A stretch of DNA of 64,000 bases from Ignisphaera aggregans DSM 17230 (GCA_000145985.1 CP002098.1:739853-803852); one strand, 5' to 3'. Shown: positions 17,516 through 28,570, counted from the first letter of the stretch. Translations and numbers: made by a program. The notes: generated by a model from the sequence alone, not told the origin.

Positions 17516-20500
17516 TTGAATGTTAATACATCCATACCTATCTATGTAGAATCAAGAATACTATTCAATGAGAAGACCAAGAGACCCCAATTATATAGAG
17601 AGGCATTAAAAACAGTTCTAGAGAATACTGATTTAGTCAACATCCAGATTCTGAGAACTATATCTGACAAGAAATTTCTGAGAACAGTCTTCGGCGAAGC
17701 TATAGCTAGAAAACCAAAGCTCCAAGCAAAACTTATTAGTGAAAATATTTTAAGTGGAGGAAAGGATTTTGCTAGATATCTAGGGTTTAGCAATCTAAGA
17801 ATATATTCGAAAATCATTAGAAATGAATCAGTAGAAACTCTGAAGATAACCTCTGAAGATGATTTGTTTAGAGTGGAGGAAAACCTTAGATACAATGTTC
17901 CTTCTAATAGTATAGAAACAGCTAAGACTATTTTCATAAATAGATTGCTATTTCTAGGAGATGAAAACGATATTGGGATTAGGCTTAGCCGCATTCTCAA
18001 TCTAGCACATGAACCCTCAGTATACATGTTGAAGGGTATTGATAGAGCAAAGATTGTAGTGATGTGGCCCTACATCATAGTTTCTAGGGTCGGTGAAGGA
18101 GTATGTGAAGTGAGACTTCTTGGTGAGAATATTGTCGAGGTTATTCATATGGATCAGCTTCTAGATAAGGACGATATTGAGGTAGAGCTCAAACCCATAG
18201 ATGATTGGATCTTTATGATATTATCTAGAGATGGTTCTGAATATAAGGCTTCTATATATAGGCTAGATCCAAATGGTAATGGTGTTATCAAAAAGATCTT
18301 TTTGAGAGGTATATCTATAGTATATTCAAAAATATCTAAACTTTTCTACGTCTTTGATGCTTCGGAGGGAAATCCACAGATAAGGGTCTACGACCTTGAT
18401 GGAATGCTAGTTGCATCTAAGGATATATCAAGAGTTGTGAATCTCTCAAGTACTTCTACTGTGCATGGATATGAATGTTCAAGTGGTGTTCTATTCATTA
18501 TTAGAGGCGATAAGAGTTCACAAGTTCTATACTATGACTATATAAGTGGAACACTTCTACCCAAACCGTTTGCATCCCATATAAGTAATGCACTATTACT
18601 CCCTCTACATATTCTCATTCTGTATAGCACAACGAAGAAGGAATTACTCTTATTCGATATTCTGACTGGAGAAGATGTAGGAAAATATCAGCTACCTATT
18701 AGTCTCAACAATGTGTTTCTAGCCCTCGGTGGTGGAATTATAGGTTTTGCAGATAACAAAATCTATATATTAGACGCTCTTGGCAATATATATAAATCCA
18801 TTGAAATGAAAGACTATGACAGGTACTCAGTGCTAAATACATATTTATATTCTTTAATAAGTCTATATCGAATGGATAGAATAGAGAAGATAATTGTGTT
18901 TTATGATGATCAGGCTCTTGAAGTTGATATGCATAGAGTCCTACATGATGATGTCATCGATATTCAGTATAACAATTCAACTTTATATCTCATAACCAAG
19001 CATTATGTACTTGCATTATCGCCATCAATATTCCTCAGCTACATTACCCAACTGAAGAATCATAGTGAAATTACAATTGATACAACTTATACACATCTAT
19101 GTAGAATAGAGGAACTTCTAGGACAACTACATATCCAGCTCAATAATTTGAAACACCCCAGACTAAACCTCCTATCAACACATTTACTGGAAAGACATCT
19201 CAAAGTACTAATATTTGACAAACAATCCATAACAGCTTTAGATCTATTCCTAGAAGAGCTTATCAATATTATTGGAGGATTCAAGGCTTTACACAAAAAT
19301 GAGTATATGCTTCGCAATATCATAGAAAGAAGTGGTGATGTAATTAACTATAGCTGTGCTTCATTTGCTGCAACACTTACTAGGATAGAAGATTTTATTA
19401 ATAATATTCATACATCCACCACATTAGAGAATTATATGAGAAATATCATAAGGGTTCTACCCATTAACGAGTTTATTGATTTGGGCGAATTGCTTAGGTC
19501 TTGGTTTGATACCACAACTATTAGGAATATACGTGGAGCACTAGTCTACATTATCAAAGAACCTAGATATGTATATGCTAAAGATGATGCATATGCTATA
19601 CTCAAATCGCTTGGATTTGATATCCAGTATGTAGAGGATAAAGTAAAGAGTCTCTTAAAGGAGCTTGAAAAATTTGTTGATAGAGATATTGTGGAGAGAC
19701 TTGAAGTTCTCTTTCGAGATGCTCTCTATCAAGGCGATGCAGAGCTCATTCATAGATCTATGACCAGTATATCCAAATTCCTAGAATATTTGCATGAAAA
19801 GCTGTTGTTAGTAGAAAAGAATTGGAAGTTAAACCTACTTACCTACACCGATATAAAATCCTTTGTTAATAGATGTGTTATAGAATTAGCCTTAGATGAA
19901 AAGAAGATGAAGATATGCAGAGAAGAGTTAGAGTCATATGTTCAGAAACTTAGTAAGTTACATGAAGAGCTTGAAGAGCTTAGAACTCTAATTGATAAAT
20001 CTCATTATGTGAAAATAGATCCTTTGAAGTATATTGGAGAAACAAGAAATTTGAATGATAGCTATAACAAACTGATTTCTCTAGTTGAAAAAGTTAAAAG
20101 AGCTATGGAACTCGAAGATAGGTTCAGACATTTGTTAACAGCTATTGAGACTCTGAGGTATAAACCTAGTCTGGAGACATATGTAAAAATGTGTGTAGAT
20201 TTCTTAAGAGAGCTTCGATGTGATGAAGCTGATCAATGCTTGAAATCTCTTCAGGGAGAGATTGATAGGATCAATAGGATCAATAGTGGTATAGATAGAA
20301 TGCGTCTAGTTAGTGACTGTCCTATGGTAGTAGCTGAGATAGATGATGTGATAGATAAGATTAAGTTGAATAGATTGGAGGAAGCACAGAATAAGATAAA
20401 GGGATTGGAAAGTGCTTTAGATGTATATATCTCATTAAAGGTGTTGATAGAGAATACAGTATCTAATCTAGAGAAAATAGGTATTGACAAAAATATTGCA

Positions 20501-23419
20501 ATAGATCTAGGCAATAAATTGAAGTGTCATATCATTAACGAGGTGTATAGCGATAAAACAAAAGTTGATGTAATTCCTCATATGATACGTAATTTAGCTA
20601 CAGAGTTGACAAGGATTACTGCTAAGGTGAATGAGGTTTCAAAAATAATTGAAAGTGCTACAAGCTATCTAAATAGGATTGGAATTGATAGTGAGATTGA
20701 ATGGTTGAAAAAGAGTTTTTGGAGTCTCATTGAAGAGATAGCTCTAGAAACTATTAGAATATGTGGTGAGACCCCCTACAGCTGTGTCGATGCTGTTAAA
20801 GATTTTAGCAAGAAAGTAGATAATGTTCGAGGTGCAGTTGTAGATATAACTGACTCTCTACGTAAACTATCCATCTCATTTACTCCATATACTGATGCCT
20901 CATCACAGATATATACTTACATCGTTATCGAGAGCCTTAAACCATGCAGACAACAGAATTTATTCAATTTTGCACAGTGCATTAAGGAAGATGTTGATAG
21001 CATTTTAGCAAAAAGAGAAGCCATTGCAGTATTACTACAGGTGGAAAAGCTTGTAAATAGCTTTGAGACTAGATCGTATATCGGAAGACGGATACTGACC
21101 CATGTTAGGGAGTTGATACGGCAAGAGATGTCAAAGATCGTTAGCGTGAAGATAGATGTAAAGAATCTTGTAGAAGTCTATAGAGATCTGCTTAAAAGAA
21201 TTGGAAATTTAATCAGTATATTGAATGAGTTGGATCGTATATGCTACGAGCTAGAGTCATATGGAGTCAATATGTTGGGCATTCTATTTGGATCCAGTAA
21301 AGAATTGGATAAGCTAGATATTGAAAATATTCAAAGAATATTATATTCATCACTTCAGAACCTCAAAGAACTCTATACCAAGCATTGGGATCCAGAGCTA
21401 CTTGGTCTAGTATTGTCAAAGTTTATGAGGATTGATCATACCGTACTCACATTTTTAGAGCTTCTATTTGAGCTTTTGAGCTGGTTCAACATTGAGAAGA
21501 AGCACATGGTTTACATACTTAGAGCTCATAGTGAAGAAGCTGATCCAGAGAAATACATAGAGAGGGTTCTACATGATCTTGCATTATTTATTGTTAGAGA
21601 GAAGCTGGAAATTGAAGTAAGTAGTAAGTTAGAGGAGCAAGCAGCTATACATCTCATGTTCATTGACTATGTTGGTTTAGAAGAACATAGAGAACCACTG
21701 AGTTGTAATGATATTGATGAATTGAAGAAAATTGAAGGTTTTGCTATAAAAGCTGTAGATAGTTACTGCATGGAGAAGGACATTGGAAAAGCTGCTATAT
21801 ATAGTCTTCTATCTTATACAGTACGAGAAGAACACTTCCCAATACTATTCCGCTTACTAGGTGGCATACATAAGAATATGCTAATTCAATCAATTAAGCA
21901 GTTAAGTAAATATATAGATGTAAAGGGCTTTAGACATCTAGTACTCTGGAGATGTCTATCCAAACCCTTTACTGAAGGTAGATATAGAGAGATAGGTGGA
22001 TGCATATACAACTTGCAACATATAAGTCAAAACATTAGAAAGGTATCTGAGATCCTATCCTCAATTCAGAAAATTGTAGACAAAGCAAATATCTCAAAAT
22101 ACATCCTAGACATATTATTCGAAATACGCGAACTTATAGCAGATCCAGTCAAACTCCTTGAGAACTACAGTGAAAGATATATAAAAATAGAAGTACTTGA
22201 ACCTATAGATCCTAGCAAAGAAAAGTCTGAGCTAGTATTACGAATTACAAATAGGGGAAGCCTGCCAATAACAATTAGGAGAATTAATGCATCTGTATAT
22301 AGCATAGTAATAGGTTCATATACTAGAGATCTTATAGTAAAGCCACGTTCAAGTGAGATAGTAAAAATAACTATATCTAGAATACCATCAAATATCCCCT
22401 CAATAAATGAAGCTTATATAGATCTACCAATTCAAGGCGATTTCTATATAGTAGAACCCTCATATGGATCCACATCATTTAGCTACACACTAATTCTACC
22501 ACTTAACATTCCTCCGTATAAGCAAGCACTACGGAAGTTGTATGACACAGTTAAACGGAGTCTAAGTAGAAGCATAGATTTAGATGATGATCTTGAGAAA
22601 TCATTTATCGCTACAGGTCGATATAATGTTGTGCTACGAGGTCGTATTAGAGAGACAAATGAGGATGTGGTCATAAAGATTCCCATAATAGTGCTAGAGA
22701 TGGAGACTAAGCTTGGAACCTACACTATACCCACACTCCATCAAGAAGAATATAATTGGCTAGATCGAAGAAGACGAGAATATATAGATGCAAGTAGAGA
22801 ATGTAGAGATGTTGTTCCAATATATGAAATATCGATAGAACCTCCATATTATATAGTTGAGAAATACATAGAAGGAAAAACACTAAGGAGATGGCTTGAA
22901 GATAGAAAAACTGTTAATCCATCTGAAGCTCTTAGAATAGTTCATGAAGTAGGAAAAACTATTAAGTGTCTACATAAATACAATATTTATCACAATGATA
23001 TTAGACCAGATAACATTATTATAACAGTTGATGGGAGAATAATTCTAATAGATATAGGTGCTGATGAGATCTTCAGATGGCTTTTCAAGAGATACTATGA
23101 CTATGGTAGAACACGTGAAGGACGTAGGGCTTTAGAGCATGAGATAGAGGAGCGCTATATTGCAGATTTAGAGCAGGAGCTCAGGAGTGCTACAGATATT
23201 AATACTGAGTCAATGTTGAGAAGATACCTTGATTTATATCAGCTTGTAGTTCTTCTCTACGAGCTATTAACTGGATCTAATCCACATCTAACCAAGACAT
23301 ATGAATATATCCCCAGCTTATCTGAGAAGCTTAACAATTTCATTAGAGCTATACTTCTTGGTGAGCTTAGAGATCCATCTGCATTAGATGAATTTATTAA
23401 GTTGTTGGAGGTAGTCTGA
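17516..23419 (+). CDS. Giant protein: propeller-like part, long coiled coil, C-terminal Ser/Thr kinase domain
   Basis: A 1967-residue soluble protein starting at TTG 17516. Residues about 165-510 look like a beta-propeller (short strands spaced like WPYIIVSRVGEGV and KIYILDALGNIYKSIEM). Residues about 515-1620 are long charged helices, in part coiled coil. A beta-sandwich segment (about 1600-1690) precedes the kinase domain at about 1697-1967. That domain has Lys1721 in VVIKIP, a catalytic loop HNDIRPDN (1826-1833) and the metal motif DIG (1846-1848). The Gly-rich loop is degenerate (ATGRYNVVLRG). The catalytic Lys, Asp, Asn and Asp are all there. No membrane segment. The next gene begins one base after the stop. 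I know no named family of this architecture. Confidence 0.85.
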   Translation: MNVNTSIPIYVESRILFNEKTKRPQLYREALKTVLENTDLVNIQILRTISDKKFLRTVFGEAIARKPKLQAKLISENILSGGKDFARYLGFSNLRIYSKIIRNESVETLKITSEDDLFRVEENLRYNVPSNSIETAKTIFINRLLFLGDENDIGIRLSRILNLAHEPSVYMLKGIDRAKIVVMWPYIIVSRVGEGVCEVRLLGENIVEVIHMDQLLDKDDIEVELKPIDDWIFMILSRDGSEYKASIYRLDPNGNGVIKKIFLRGISIVYSKISKLFYVFDASEGNPQIRVYDLDGMLVASKDISRVVNLSSTSTVHGYECSSGVLFIIRGDKSSQVLYYDYISGTLLPKPFASHISNALLLPLHILILYSTTKKELLLFDILTGEDVGKYQLPISLNNVFLALGGGIIGFADNKIYILDALGNIYKSIEMKDYDRYSVLNTYLYSLISLYRMDRIEKIIVFYDDQALEVDMHRVLHDDVIDIQYNNSTLYLITKHYVLALSPSIFLSYITQLKNHSEITIDTTYTHLCRIEELLGQLHIQLNNLKHPRLNLLSTHLLERHLKVLIFDKQSITALDLFLEELINIIGGFKALHKNEYMLRNIIERSGDVINYSCASFAATLTRIEDFINNIHTSTTLENYMRNIIRVLPINEFIDLGELLRSWFDTTTIRNIRGALVYIIKEPRYVYAKDDAYAILKSLGFDIQYVEDKVKSLLKELEKFVDRDIVERLEVLFRDALYQGDAELIHRSMTSISKFLEYLHEKLLLVEKNWKLNLLTYTDIKSFVNRCVIELALDEKKMKICREELESYVQKLSKLHEELEELRTLIDKSHYVKIDPLKYIGETRNLNDSYNKLISLVEKVKRAMELEDRFRHLLTAIETLRYKPSLETYVKMCVDFLRELRCDEADQCLKSLQGEIDRINRINSGIDRMRLVSDCPMVVAEIDDVIDKIKLNRLEEAQNKIKGLESALDVYISLKVLIENTVSNLEKIGIDKNIAIDLGNKLKCHIINEVYSDKTKVDVIPHMIRNLATELTRITAKVNEVSKIIESATSYLNRIGIDSEIEWLKKSFWSLIEEIALETIRICGETPYSCVDAVKDFSKKVDNVRGAVVDITDSLRKLSISFTPYTDASSQIYTYIVIESLKPCRQQNLFNFAQCIKEDVDSILAKREAIAVLLQVEKLVNSFETRSYIGRRILTHVRELIRQEMSKIVSVKIDVKNLVEVYRDLLKRIGNLISILNELDRICYELESYGVNMLGILFGSSKELDKLDIENIQRILYSSLQNLKELYTKHWDPELLGLVLSKFMRIDHTVLTFLELLFELLSWFNIEKKHMVYILRAHSEEADPEKYIERVLHDLALFIVREKLEIEVSSKLEEQAAIHLMFIDYVGLEEHREPLSCNDIDELKKIEGFAIKAVDSYCMEKDIGKAAIYSLLSYTVREEHFPILFRLLGGIHKNMLIQSIKQLSKYIDVKGFRHLVLWRCLSKPFTEGRYREIGGCIYNLQHISQNIRKVSEILSSIQKIVDKANISKYILDILFEIRELIADPVKLLENYSERYIKIEVLEPIDPSKEKSELVLRITNRGSLPITIRRINASVYSIVIGSYTRDLIVKPRSSEIVKITISRIPSNIPSINEAYIDLPIQGDFYIVEPSYGSTSFSYTLILPLNIPPYKQALRKLYDTVKRSLSRSIDLDDDLEKSFIATGRYNVVLRGRIRETNEDVVIKIPIIVLEMETKLGTYTIPTLHQEEYNWLDRRRREYIDASRECRDVVPIYEISIEPPYYIVEKYIEGKTLRRWLEDRKTVNPSEALRIVHEVGKTIKCLHKYNIYHNDIRPDNIIITVDGRIILIDIGADEIFRWLFKRYYDYGRTREGRRALEHEIEERYIADLEQELRSATDINTESMLRRYLDLYQLVVLLYELLTGSNPHLTKTYEYIPSLSEKLNNFIRAILLGELRDPSALDEFIKLLEVV

Positions 23420-23420
23420 T

Positions 23421-26400
23421 TTGGGGCAGGAGTTAGAAATCATAGCTGAGGCTTTAGAACTTAAAGAGTATTACCTAGTAGCTAAAGGTAAAGAGACTCA
23501 TCACATTGGACGAATTAAATTAGATGTTAAATATAATTGCCAAAAACTTCTTGGTAAATGTGAAGAGGATTTCGATATTGAACTCCATGTTAAACCTGAA
23601 GATATTCATACAGATATTGAAATTGAAAAATTGGATTTTAAACCAGATGGAAAACTGAGTGCAGCAGCAGAAGGCAGTAATTTGCATGTAGAGGTTAAGA
23701 GAGGGAAGGGAGAGGGTTATGTGGAAGCTATCTACAGAATTGGTCTAACTGGTCTTCAGATAGAGGGTAGACATGAAGTTATTCTTAGATTCTATAGAAA
23801 GATAGCCAAGACCGGTGAACTAATTGAAATACCTAATGCCACCTATAAATTCATAATTGATGTTGTAGAGCCTCCCCAGATAGAAGATGTAAAGATTGAA
23901 CCAGATAGAAATATCTTTGAGACCGATAAATTCAGAGTTATAGTCCTATTCAAGAGCTTTATCGATGATCAGATAGATTGTAAGATCCTGTATGGTAGTG
24001 AAAAAATTGAGAAGACTTTTAGCACTGAGCAACATAAAAATTATGAAATAGTTGGGGAATTTACAGCGTTAACAAACATCAATAAGATTATCATCGAGCT
24101 GAATAGTTCAAAACTTCAATACAGTAGAAAAAGAGAAGTTGAGCTATTGGTCAAGAAACCTCCACGCACAGAGGTTATAGCTGAGGAGATAGATAAGGAT
24201 ATAAGGATAGGGGAAAAAGCTTCATTAAACCTAAAGTTATACAATAGAAGTCTGTCAAATAGTGTAAAACTGATAATTCGGGGTAATATATATGAACACA
24301 GAATTGAGAAACATATTGAGCTAGAGCCGAATGAAGAACGTTTAGTATTATTAGAAACTCCACAGCTCTCTATAGAATCTCTAAAAATTTCTGAAGCTAA
24401 CCTCGAAATTATAGAATATCCTGGAGAATTTGTGATTAGCAAAGTCATTAAATTACCTGAGCCTTTAAAACCTAGGATAACTGTTGAATTAGATTCGAAT
24501 AGAATTCAGATGTATTCTTCCGCTAGAAAGGAGTTAAGCATTAGATGTGCTAATGATGAGGATTATGATATAAATCTTGTTGTAGAGCAAGTTGAGAAAG
24601 TCAATGTGGATATAGAGGTAAAGCAGCAATCAATAGTTGTGGAAAAGAATGGAAATAATAGGCTATTGATAGATGTTATACCTAAGAATATAGGTGAAGG
24701 GAAAATAATTGTTATACTCTCTGCATATAGAGAAAAAACTAGGATAGCTCGCTATGAATACTCAATTATGGTCGAGGTTCTACCATCATTTAAGATTTCA
24801 TACATTAAGACCAAAGGATTACAAGGAAAATATGTTCTGAGGGGACAGCCACTAACATTGAGTATAGGGGTAATAAACCATACAGGTGAACTCATTGAAA
24901 TAGATCTAGGTGGTGATGGTGCTAAGCCTATTCTTAATAAGTTGATAATATTGCCAGAGGTTACAGAATATGATGTGGATATCATGGTTGAGGGGGAGAA
25001 GCCCGCAATTATCTTCTCAGATGGGGTATATACTGATAGGAGAGATCTCGATGTAGAGGTTGTTAAACCCTATGCAGAGTTTGAGCTAGAGACAAGAAAG
25101 ATCTATGTAGGTCTAGTAAATGATGTGAGGTTTCAAATCAAGAATCCCTTCAACCAGTCTATAAATGTAAGTATTAAGGACATTGTATACTCCAATAATC
25201 TGGAGATAGTAGAAACACTATCATATCTACCACTCGTTATACCTCCTTACAGCAGCGAAGAAATAAAATTAAAGATTCGAGGGCTGACACCAGGTAAGGT
25301 CAATATAGCTCTAATTAGTATTGTGGAATATGGAGCTGAATCAAATGAATTTAAAAAAGATTTTGAACTAGTCCTAGAAATACCATTAGATGTAGGTATC
25401 CAGAAGCAGGATAGAATAGTTCTTCCCTATATATATCATTTACCCTCATCAAAAATCGATATTCAGAAATTATATATGAAAACAGATTTCTCACTAATTA
25501 TACGTAACATATCGAACAATACGCTTCACGAAGCGATCAATATAGTTGTGAAGCCTCATGAAACCATAGACAGATACATACATGTTAAGTGTGAAAAGGA
25601 TCTTCTTTATCATTTAGAGCCAAGTAATGAAGAGGATATTAGATGTATAATGGAAGTGGATCTAGGTTATCCTCATGATATTGCTAAGCTAATGTACATA
25701 GCGAGTATAGGCAATATAGAATTATTGAAGGGCGAAATAGTATATAACATAGAGCATGAAAATTTTGTAACAGTTGAATATGTGAGAACAGGCTTCAATG
25801 AAAAATGTCCTTATCCCTATGCTGAACAAGAGGATTACATCAGAGTCTACATGCCGATACATCAGGATCCAACAGTATGTGGATCTCTGACAGAATATTC
25901 AAAGCTACTTTTAGAAGTTGTTAGGAGTCTGCGAGGAAAGTTGGAAGAGATAGGTGGTCTTGATCCTTTGTGGAGTGAAGTCTATGGAGCTCTCTTTGGT
26001 TTGGTTACAGGTAGAAATGTGAAGAATTTACATGAGGTTGTCCAAAAGATTGTTGAGAAGATAGATGAAAAGGTTGAGGAATCTGTTATAGTGCCAGCAT
26101 TGATATGGAAATATGTGTTGATTAAGCTGATATCTGGGGAGGATACAGAGGCTATCAAGAACATTAGACCTAGCATATTGATGTTTACCCACAACAAATG
26201 GTATTACATTAATAACATCTTCTATGAATATTTCTTGAAAGCATTGATAGAAAATGATGAAAACTCTGTGAACAGATTGAGGGATATTGTAGCTAGTTCA
26301 GGCTACACCCTACTGACTCCAATAATGCTTACATACGCTCTTATAAGAGGAAATCTATTCAATTATGATAGCGATATAGCAACCAAATTGGCAAAGGATA

Positions 26401-26594
26401 GTAGAAGATATTTGATATACCTAACACTAGCTGATCCATCATGGATCTTCATTGAGAAAGAACTAGAAAGATTTAGAGACGTAATACAATCACTACAATT
26501 AGGAGAGGGAACAAGCTTTGTAGAACCTCTATCACTTGTAATAATCTATCACAAGATTTTGTATAGGTTGTTGATGAGCTTATTAGGTGAATAA
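23421..26594 (+). CDS. Large cytoplasmic protein of repeated Ig-like beta-sandwiches with helical C-terminus
   Basis: A 1057-residue protein with no signal peptide or membrane helix. The start is TTG 23421, one base after the kinase stop, with a strong GGAGGT eight bases upstream. Residues 1-730 are mostly beta strands with recurring segments such as SLNLKLYNRSLSNSVKL and VRFQIKNPFNQSINVSI. These suggest six or more Ig-like or CARDB-like domains. Residues about 800-1057 are helical, ending in a region rich in Leu, Ile and Tyr. The beta domains resemble adhesion modules, but the protein is predicted to stay inside the cell. A scaffold for the kinase and GTPase proteins is a reasonable guess, not shown. 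Confidence 0.65.
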   Translation: MGQELEIIAEALELKEYYLVAKGKETHHIGRIKLDVKYNCQKLLGKCEEDFDIELHVKPEDIHTDIEIEKLDFKPDGKLSAAAEGSNLHVEVKRGKGEGYVEAIYRIGLTGLQIEGRHEVILRFYRKIAKTGELIEIPNATYKFIIDVVEPPQIEDVKIEPDRNIFETDKFRVIVLFKSFIDDQIDCKILYGSEKIEKTFSTEQHKNYEIVGEFTALTNINKIIIELNSSKLQYSRKREVELLVKKPPRTEVIAEEIDKDIRIGEKASLNLKLYNRSLSNSVKLIIRGNIYEHRIEKHIELEPNEERLVLLETPQLSIESLKISEANLEIIEYPGEFVISKVIKLPEPLKPRITVELDSNRIQMYSSARKELSIRCANDEDYDINLVVEQVEKVNVDIEVKQQSIVVEKNGNNRLLIDVIPKNIGEGKIIVILSAYREKTRIARYEYSIMVEVLPSFKISYIKTKGLQGKYVLRGQPLTLSIGVINHTGELIEIDLGGDGAKPILNKLIILPEVTEYDVDIMVEGEKPAIIFSDGVYTDRRDLDVEVVKPYAEFELETRKIYVGLVNDVRFQIKNPFNQSINVSIKDIVYSNNLEIVETLSYLPLVIPPYSSEEIKLKIRGLTPGKVNIALISIVEYGAESNEFKKDFELVLEIPLDVGIQKQDRIVLPYIYHLPSSKIDIQKLYMKTDFSLIIRNISNNTLHEAINIVVKPHETIDRYIHVKCEKDLLYHLEPSNEEDIRCIMEVDLGYPHDIAKLMYIASIGNIELLKGEIVYNIEHENFVTVEYVRTGFNEKCPYPYAEQEDYIRVYMPIHQDPTVCGSLTEYSKLLLEVVRSLRGKLEEIGGLDPLWSEVYGALFGLVTGRNVKNLHEVVQKIVEKIDEKVEESVIVPALIWKYVLIKLISGEDTEAIKNIRPSILMFTHNKWYYINNIFYEYFLKALIENDENSVNRLRDIVASSGYTLLTPIMLTYALIRGNLFNYDSDIATKLAKDSRRYLIYLTLADPSWIFIEKELERFRDVIQSLQLGEGTSFVEPLSLVIIYHKILYRLLMSLLGE

Positions 26595-26595
26595 A

Positions 26596-27360
26596 ATGTC
26601 ATCTGATCTTAGTGAATTCTTAAACTACTTATATAATGAGCTTAGAAGGCTGTCAAATAAGGTGGATAGTCTAAGCTATAGCGTTACAACAGCTGTATCA
26701 ACAATACACTCTAGAATTGAGTCTTTAGAGAGAACAGTTGCTAATATAGTAATAGAACTTGGAAGGATTGAAAAATCTTTACAAATACTAAATAAGAGAA
26801 TAGAAAATGTAAGAAAAGAATTAGAAAAAGAGATAAGTGCAACTAGAGTATATCTGGAGCAGAGGATAGAAAATGTAAGAATAGAGCTAAATAATCAGAT
26901 CAATGCTACAAGAACATATTTAGAGGGTAGAATAGTTGAGACAGAAAAGAGACTCAATGAACGTATAGATAAAACTGAACAAAGACTTGATCAACATTTA
27001 GCAGAACAGGATAGGGTACTTGAAATTCATGGTGAAGGACTACTAGGTTCTGTAGTAATGCAGCTGATGAACAGTTTAATACCTAGAATAACACCTACAA
27101 CACATGTTGTTGTAGGACAATTCAATTCGTATCCATTGATTGTTATAGAGGAGGCAGACTACATATATATGGTCTATATAGTAAAAGAAGAAGACCAAGG
27201 TCTAATTGAGCAGATTAGATTGTTTGAGGATTCTCTTCGCAGATATACAGGTAAGGATGTTAAGAGATATATACTTGCGATGAAGCCAAAGGAAGAAACA
27301 CCTCTATGGCTAGCAAGAATACTGGATGAAACTTCTCAGCTTTCTAGTTCTAGACATTGA
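26596..27360 (+). CDS. Coiled-coil protein with C-terminal globular domain
   Basis: A 254-residue protein. I chose ATG 26596 because AGGTGA lies six bases upstream; GTG 26587 is also in frame. Residues 1-150 are a heptad-rich coiled coil (NKRIENVRKELEKEI, VETEKRLNERIDKTEQRL). Residues 160-245 form a compact alpha/beta domain (GQFNSYPLIVIEEADYIY, KDVKRYILAMKPKEETP). The layout recalls DUF3782-type coiled-coil/PD-(D/E)XK proteins (compare 52078-52851), but the acidic nuclease motif is not obvious. It is the last gene of the 17.5-27.4 kb operon, its start lying one base beyond the upstream stop. Confidence 0.6.
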   Translation: MSSDLSEFLNYLYNELRRLSNKVDSLSYSVTTAVSTIHSRIESLERTVANIVIELGRIEKSLQILNKRIENVRKELEKEISATRVYLEQRIENVRIELNNQINATRTYLEGRIVETEKRLNERIDKTEQRLDQHLAEQDRVLEIHGEGLLGSVVMQLMNSLIPRITPTTHVVVGQFNSYPLIVIEEADYIYMVYIVKEEDQGLIEQIRLFEDSLRRYTGKDVKRYILAMKPKEETPLWLARILDETSQLSSSRH

Positions 27361-27434
27361 ACTTTACAGAGATCTATAGTTATTTTATCTTCAAAAATTT
27401 GAAAATAAGAATAAATAGAATGTATCTTGATGTT

Positions 27435-28550
27435 TTAATCTATTAGTTTATATATAACCTCCCTTGCTTTACCTGAGAGATCTTTCACAATGGTCTTTGT
27501 AATTGACCGTTCTTTTTCTTCGTGGTCTTTAAATCTATATGTATAGACAATATACTGCATATCACCTTCTGTATACTCCCTCTTTTCACTAATTTCACCT
27601 CCTGTTAGAGTTTCAATTATTGAATCCATATCTGCTCTCTTAGAATCCGTTGGTTTCACTCTTACTGAACCCTCCTTCAGCTCTATGATAAGTGAAGCTA
27701 TTTTACCTATCTGCTTCTCCTCTCTAAATAATTGTGATACTGAATACTCTCCAAGATCTGACCTTAGTAGTGCTATAAGCAGGTTTCGAAATCCTCTTGC
27801 TTTGATATATTTTGATGGGGAGATATCTGGAAGCTTTATACTGGCTCCACTACTTAGCGCTTCTTTAAGTAGATTGAGCCACTCATCTACACTACCCTCA
27901 ATGAGTAGGCGTTGATCTATAACTATAGTACTTGGCTGTGGTTTAGCTAACGGCTTCTCCTCTACTACTTTCTCTATTTTCACTATCTCTTTCTCTGCCT
28001 CCCTAGGCTTTTCTCTTTCTACACCTAGCTCAGATATTAATTGAGAGGCAATTCCTCGTAGTGCCTCTAAATTTATCTCTGGAAGCCGTTTATCTACTTC
28101 CTCCCCAAATTTATCTGGATTCTCAATGAGTTTTCTCCATACATCATTACCCAAATGCTCTTTAAACAGTCTCTCATGATCCTTAACAAACTCGATAATG
28201 TCGATTGCATATAGCTTATATCTAAGAGTATTCAACTGCTCTTTTAGGCTTGTAATCCTTATTACAAGATGTTCACATTCAGCACTAGATCCACACCTAT
28301 CTTTCAGTCCCTCTAAATACTTTAGCTCCTCTTCTAATCTCTTAAGATCCTCACCCGTCCTTATTCTCTCTCTCCTTAGTTCATCAATTGATAAATCGAA
28401 TATGCTCCTCCTCCACATCTTATAGGTTAGCTGTATAGCAACTGCTACAAAACCTACAGGGATAGATATGCCTAGAGCTATGGATAATACTGAAGATACT
28501 GCACGTCCTATCTCTGATAAAATCTTGGTAACAGTGTTGAGATTATCCAT
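27435..28550 (-). CDS. Membrane-anchored coiled-coil protein, unknown function
   Basis: A 371-residue protein from ATG 28550, which has GAGGG ten bases upstream; an in-frame GTG at 28586 would overlap the upstream gene by 16 bases. An N-terminal helix (residues about 20-45, SVLSIALGISIPVGFVAVAI) should anchor it. A coiled coil follows at 50-115 (LRRERIRTGEDLKRLEEEL). The C-terminal 150 residues are an alpha/beta domain with the pattern SLIIELKEGSVRVKP. No family recognised. It forms a two-gene operon with the long coiled-coil protein upstream (28571-30511) and faces the kinase operon tail to tail. Confidence 0.6.
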   Translation of the reverse strand: MDNLNTVTKILSEIGRAVSSVLSIALGISIPVGFVAVAIQLTYKMWRRSIFDLSIDELRRERIRTGEDLKRLEEELKYLEGLKDRCGSSAECEHLVIRITSLKEQLNTLRYKLYAIDIIEFVKDHERLFKEHLGNDVWRKLIENPDKFGEEVDKRLPEINLEALRGIASQLISELGVEREKPREAEKEIVKIEKVVEEKPLAKPQPSTIVIDQRLLIEGSVDEWLNLLKEALSSGASIKLPDISPSKYIKARGFRNLLIALLRSDLGEYSVSQLFREEKQIGKIASLIIELKEGSVRVKPTDSKRADMDSIIETLTGGEISEKREYTEGDMQYIVYTYRFKDHEEKERSITKTIVKDLSGKAREVIYKLID

Positions 28551-28570
28551 AGAGTTTCTCCCTCTACCAC

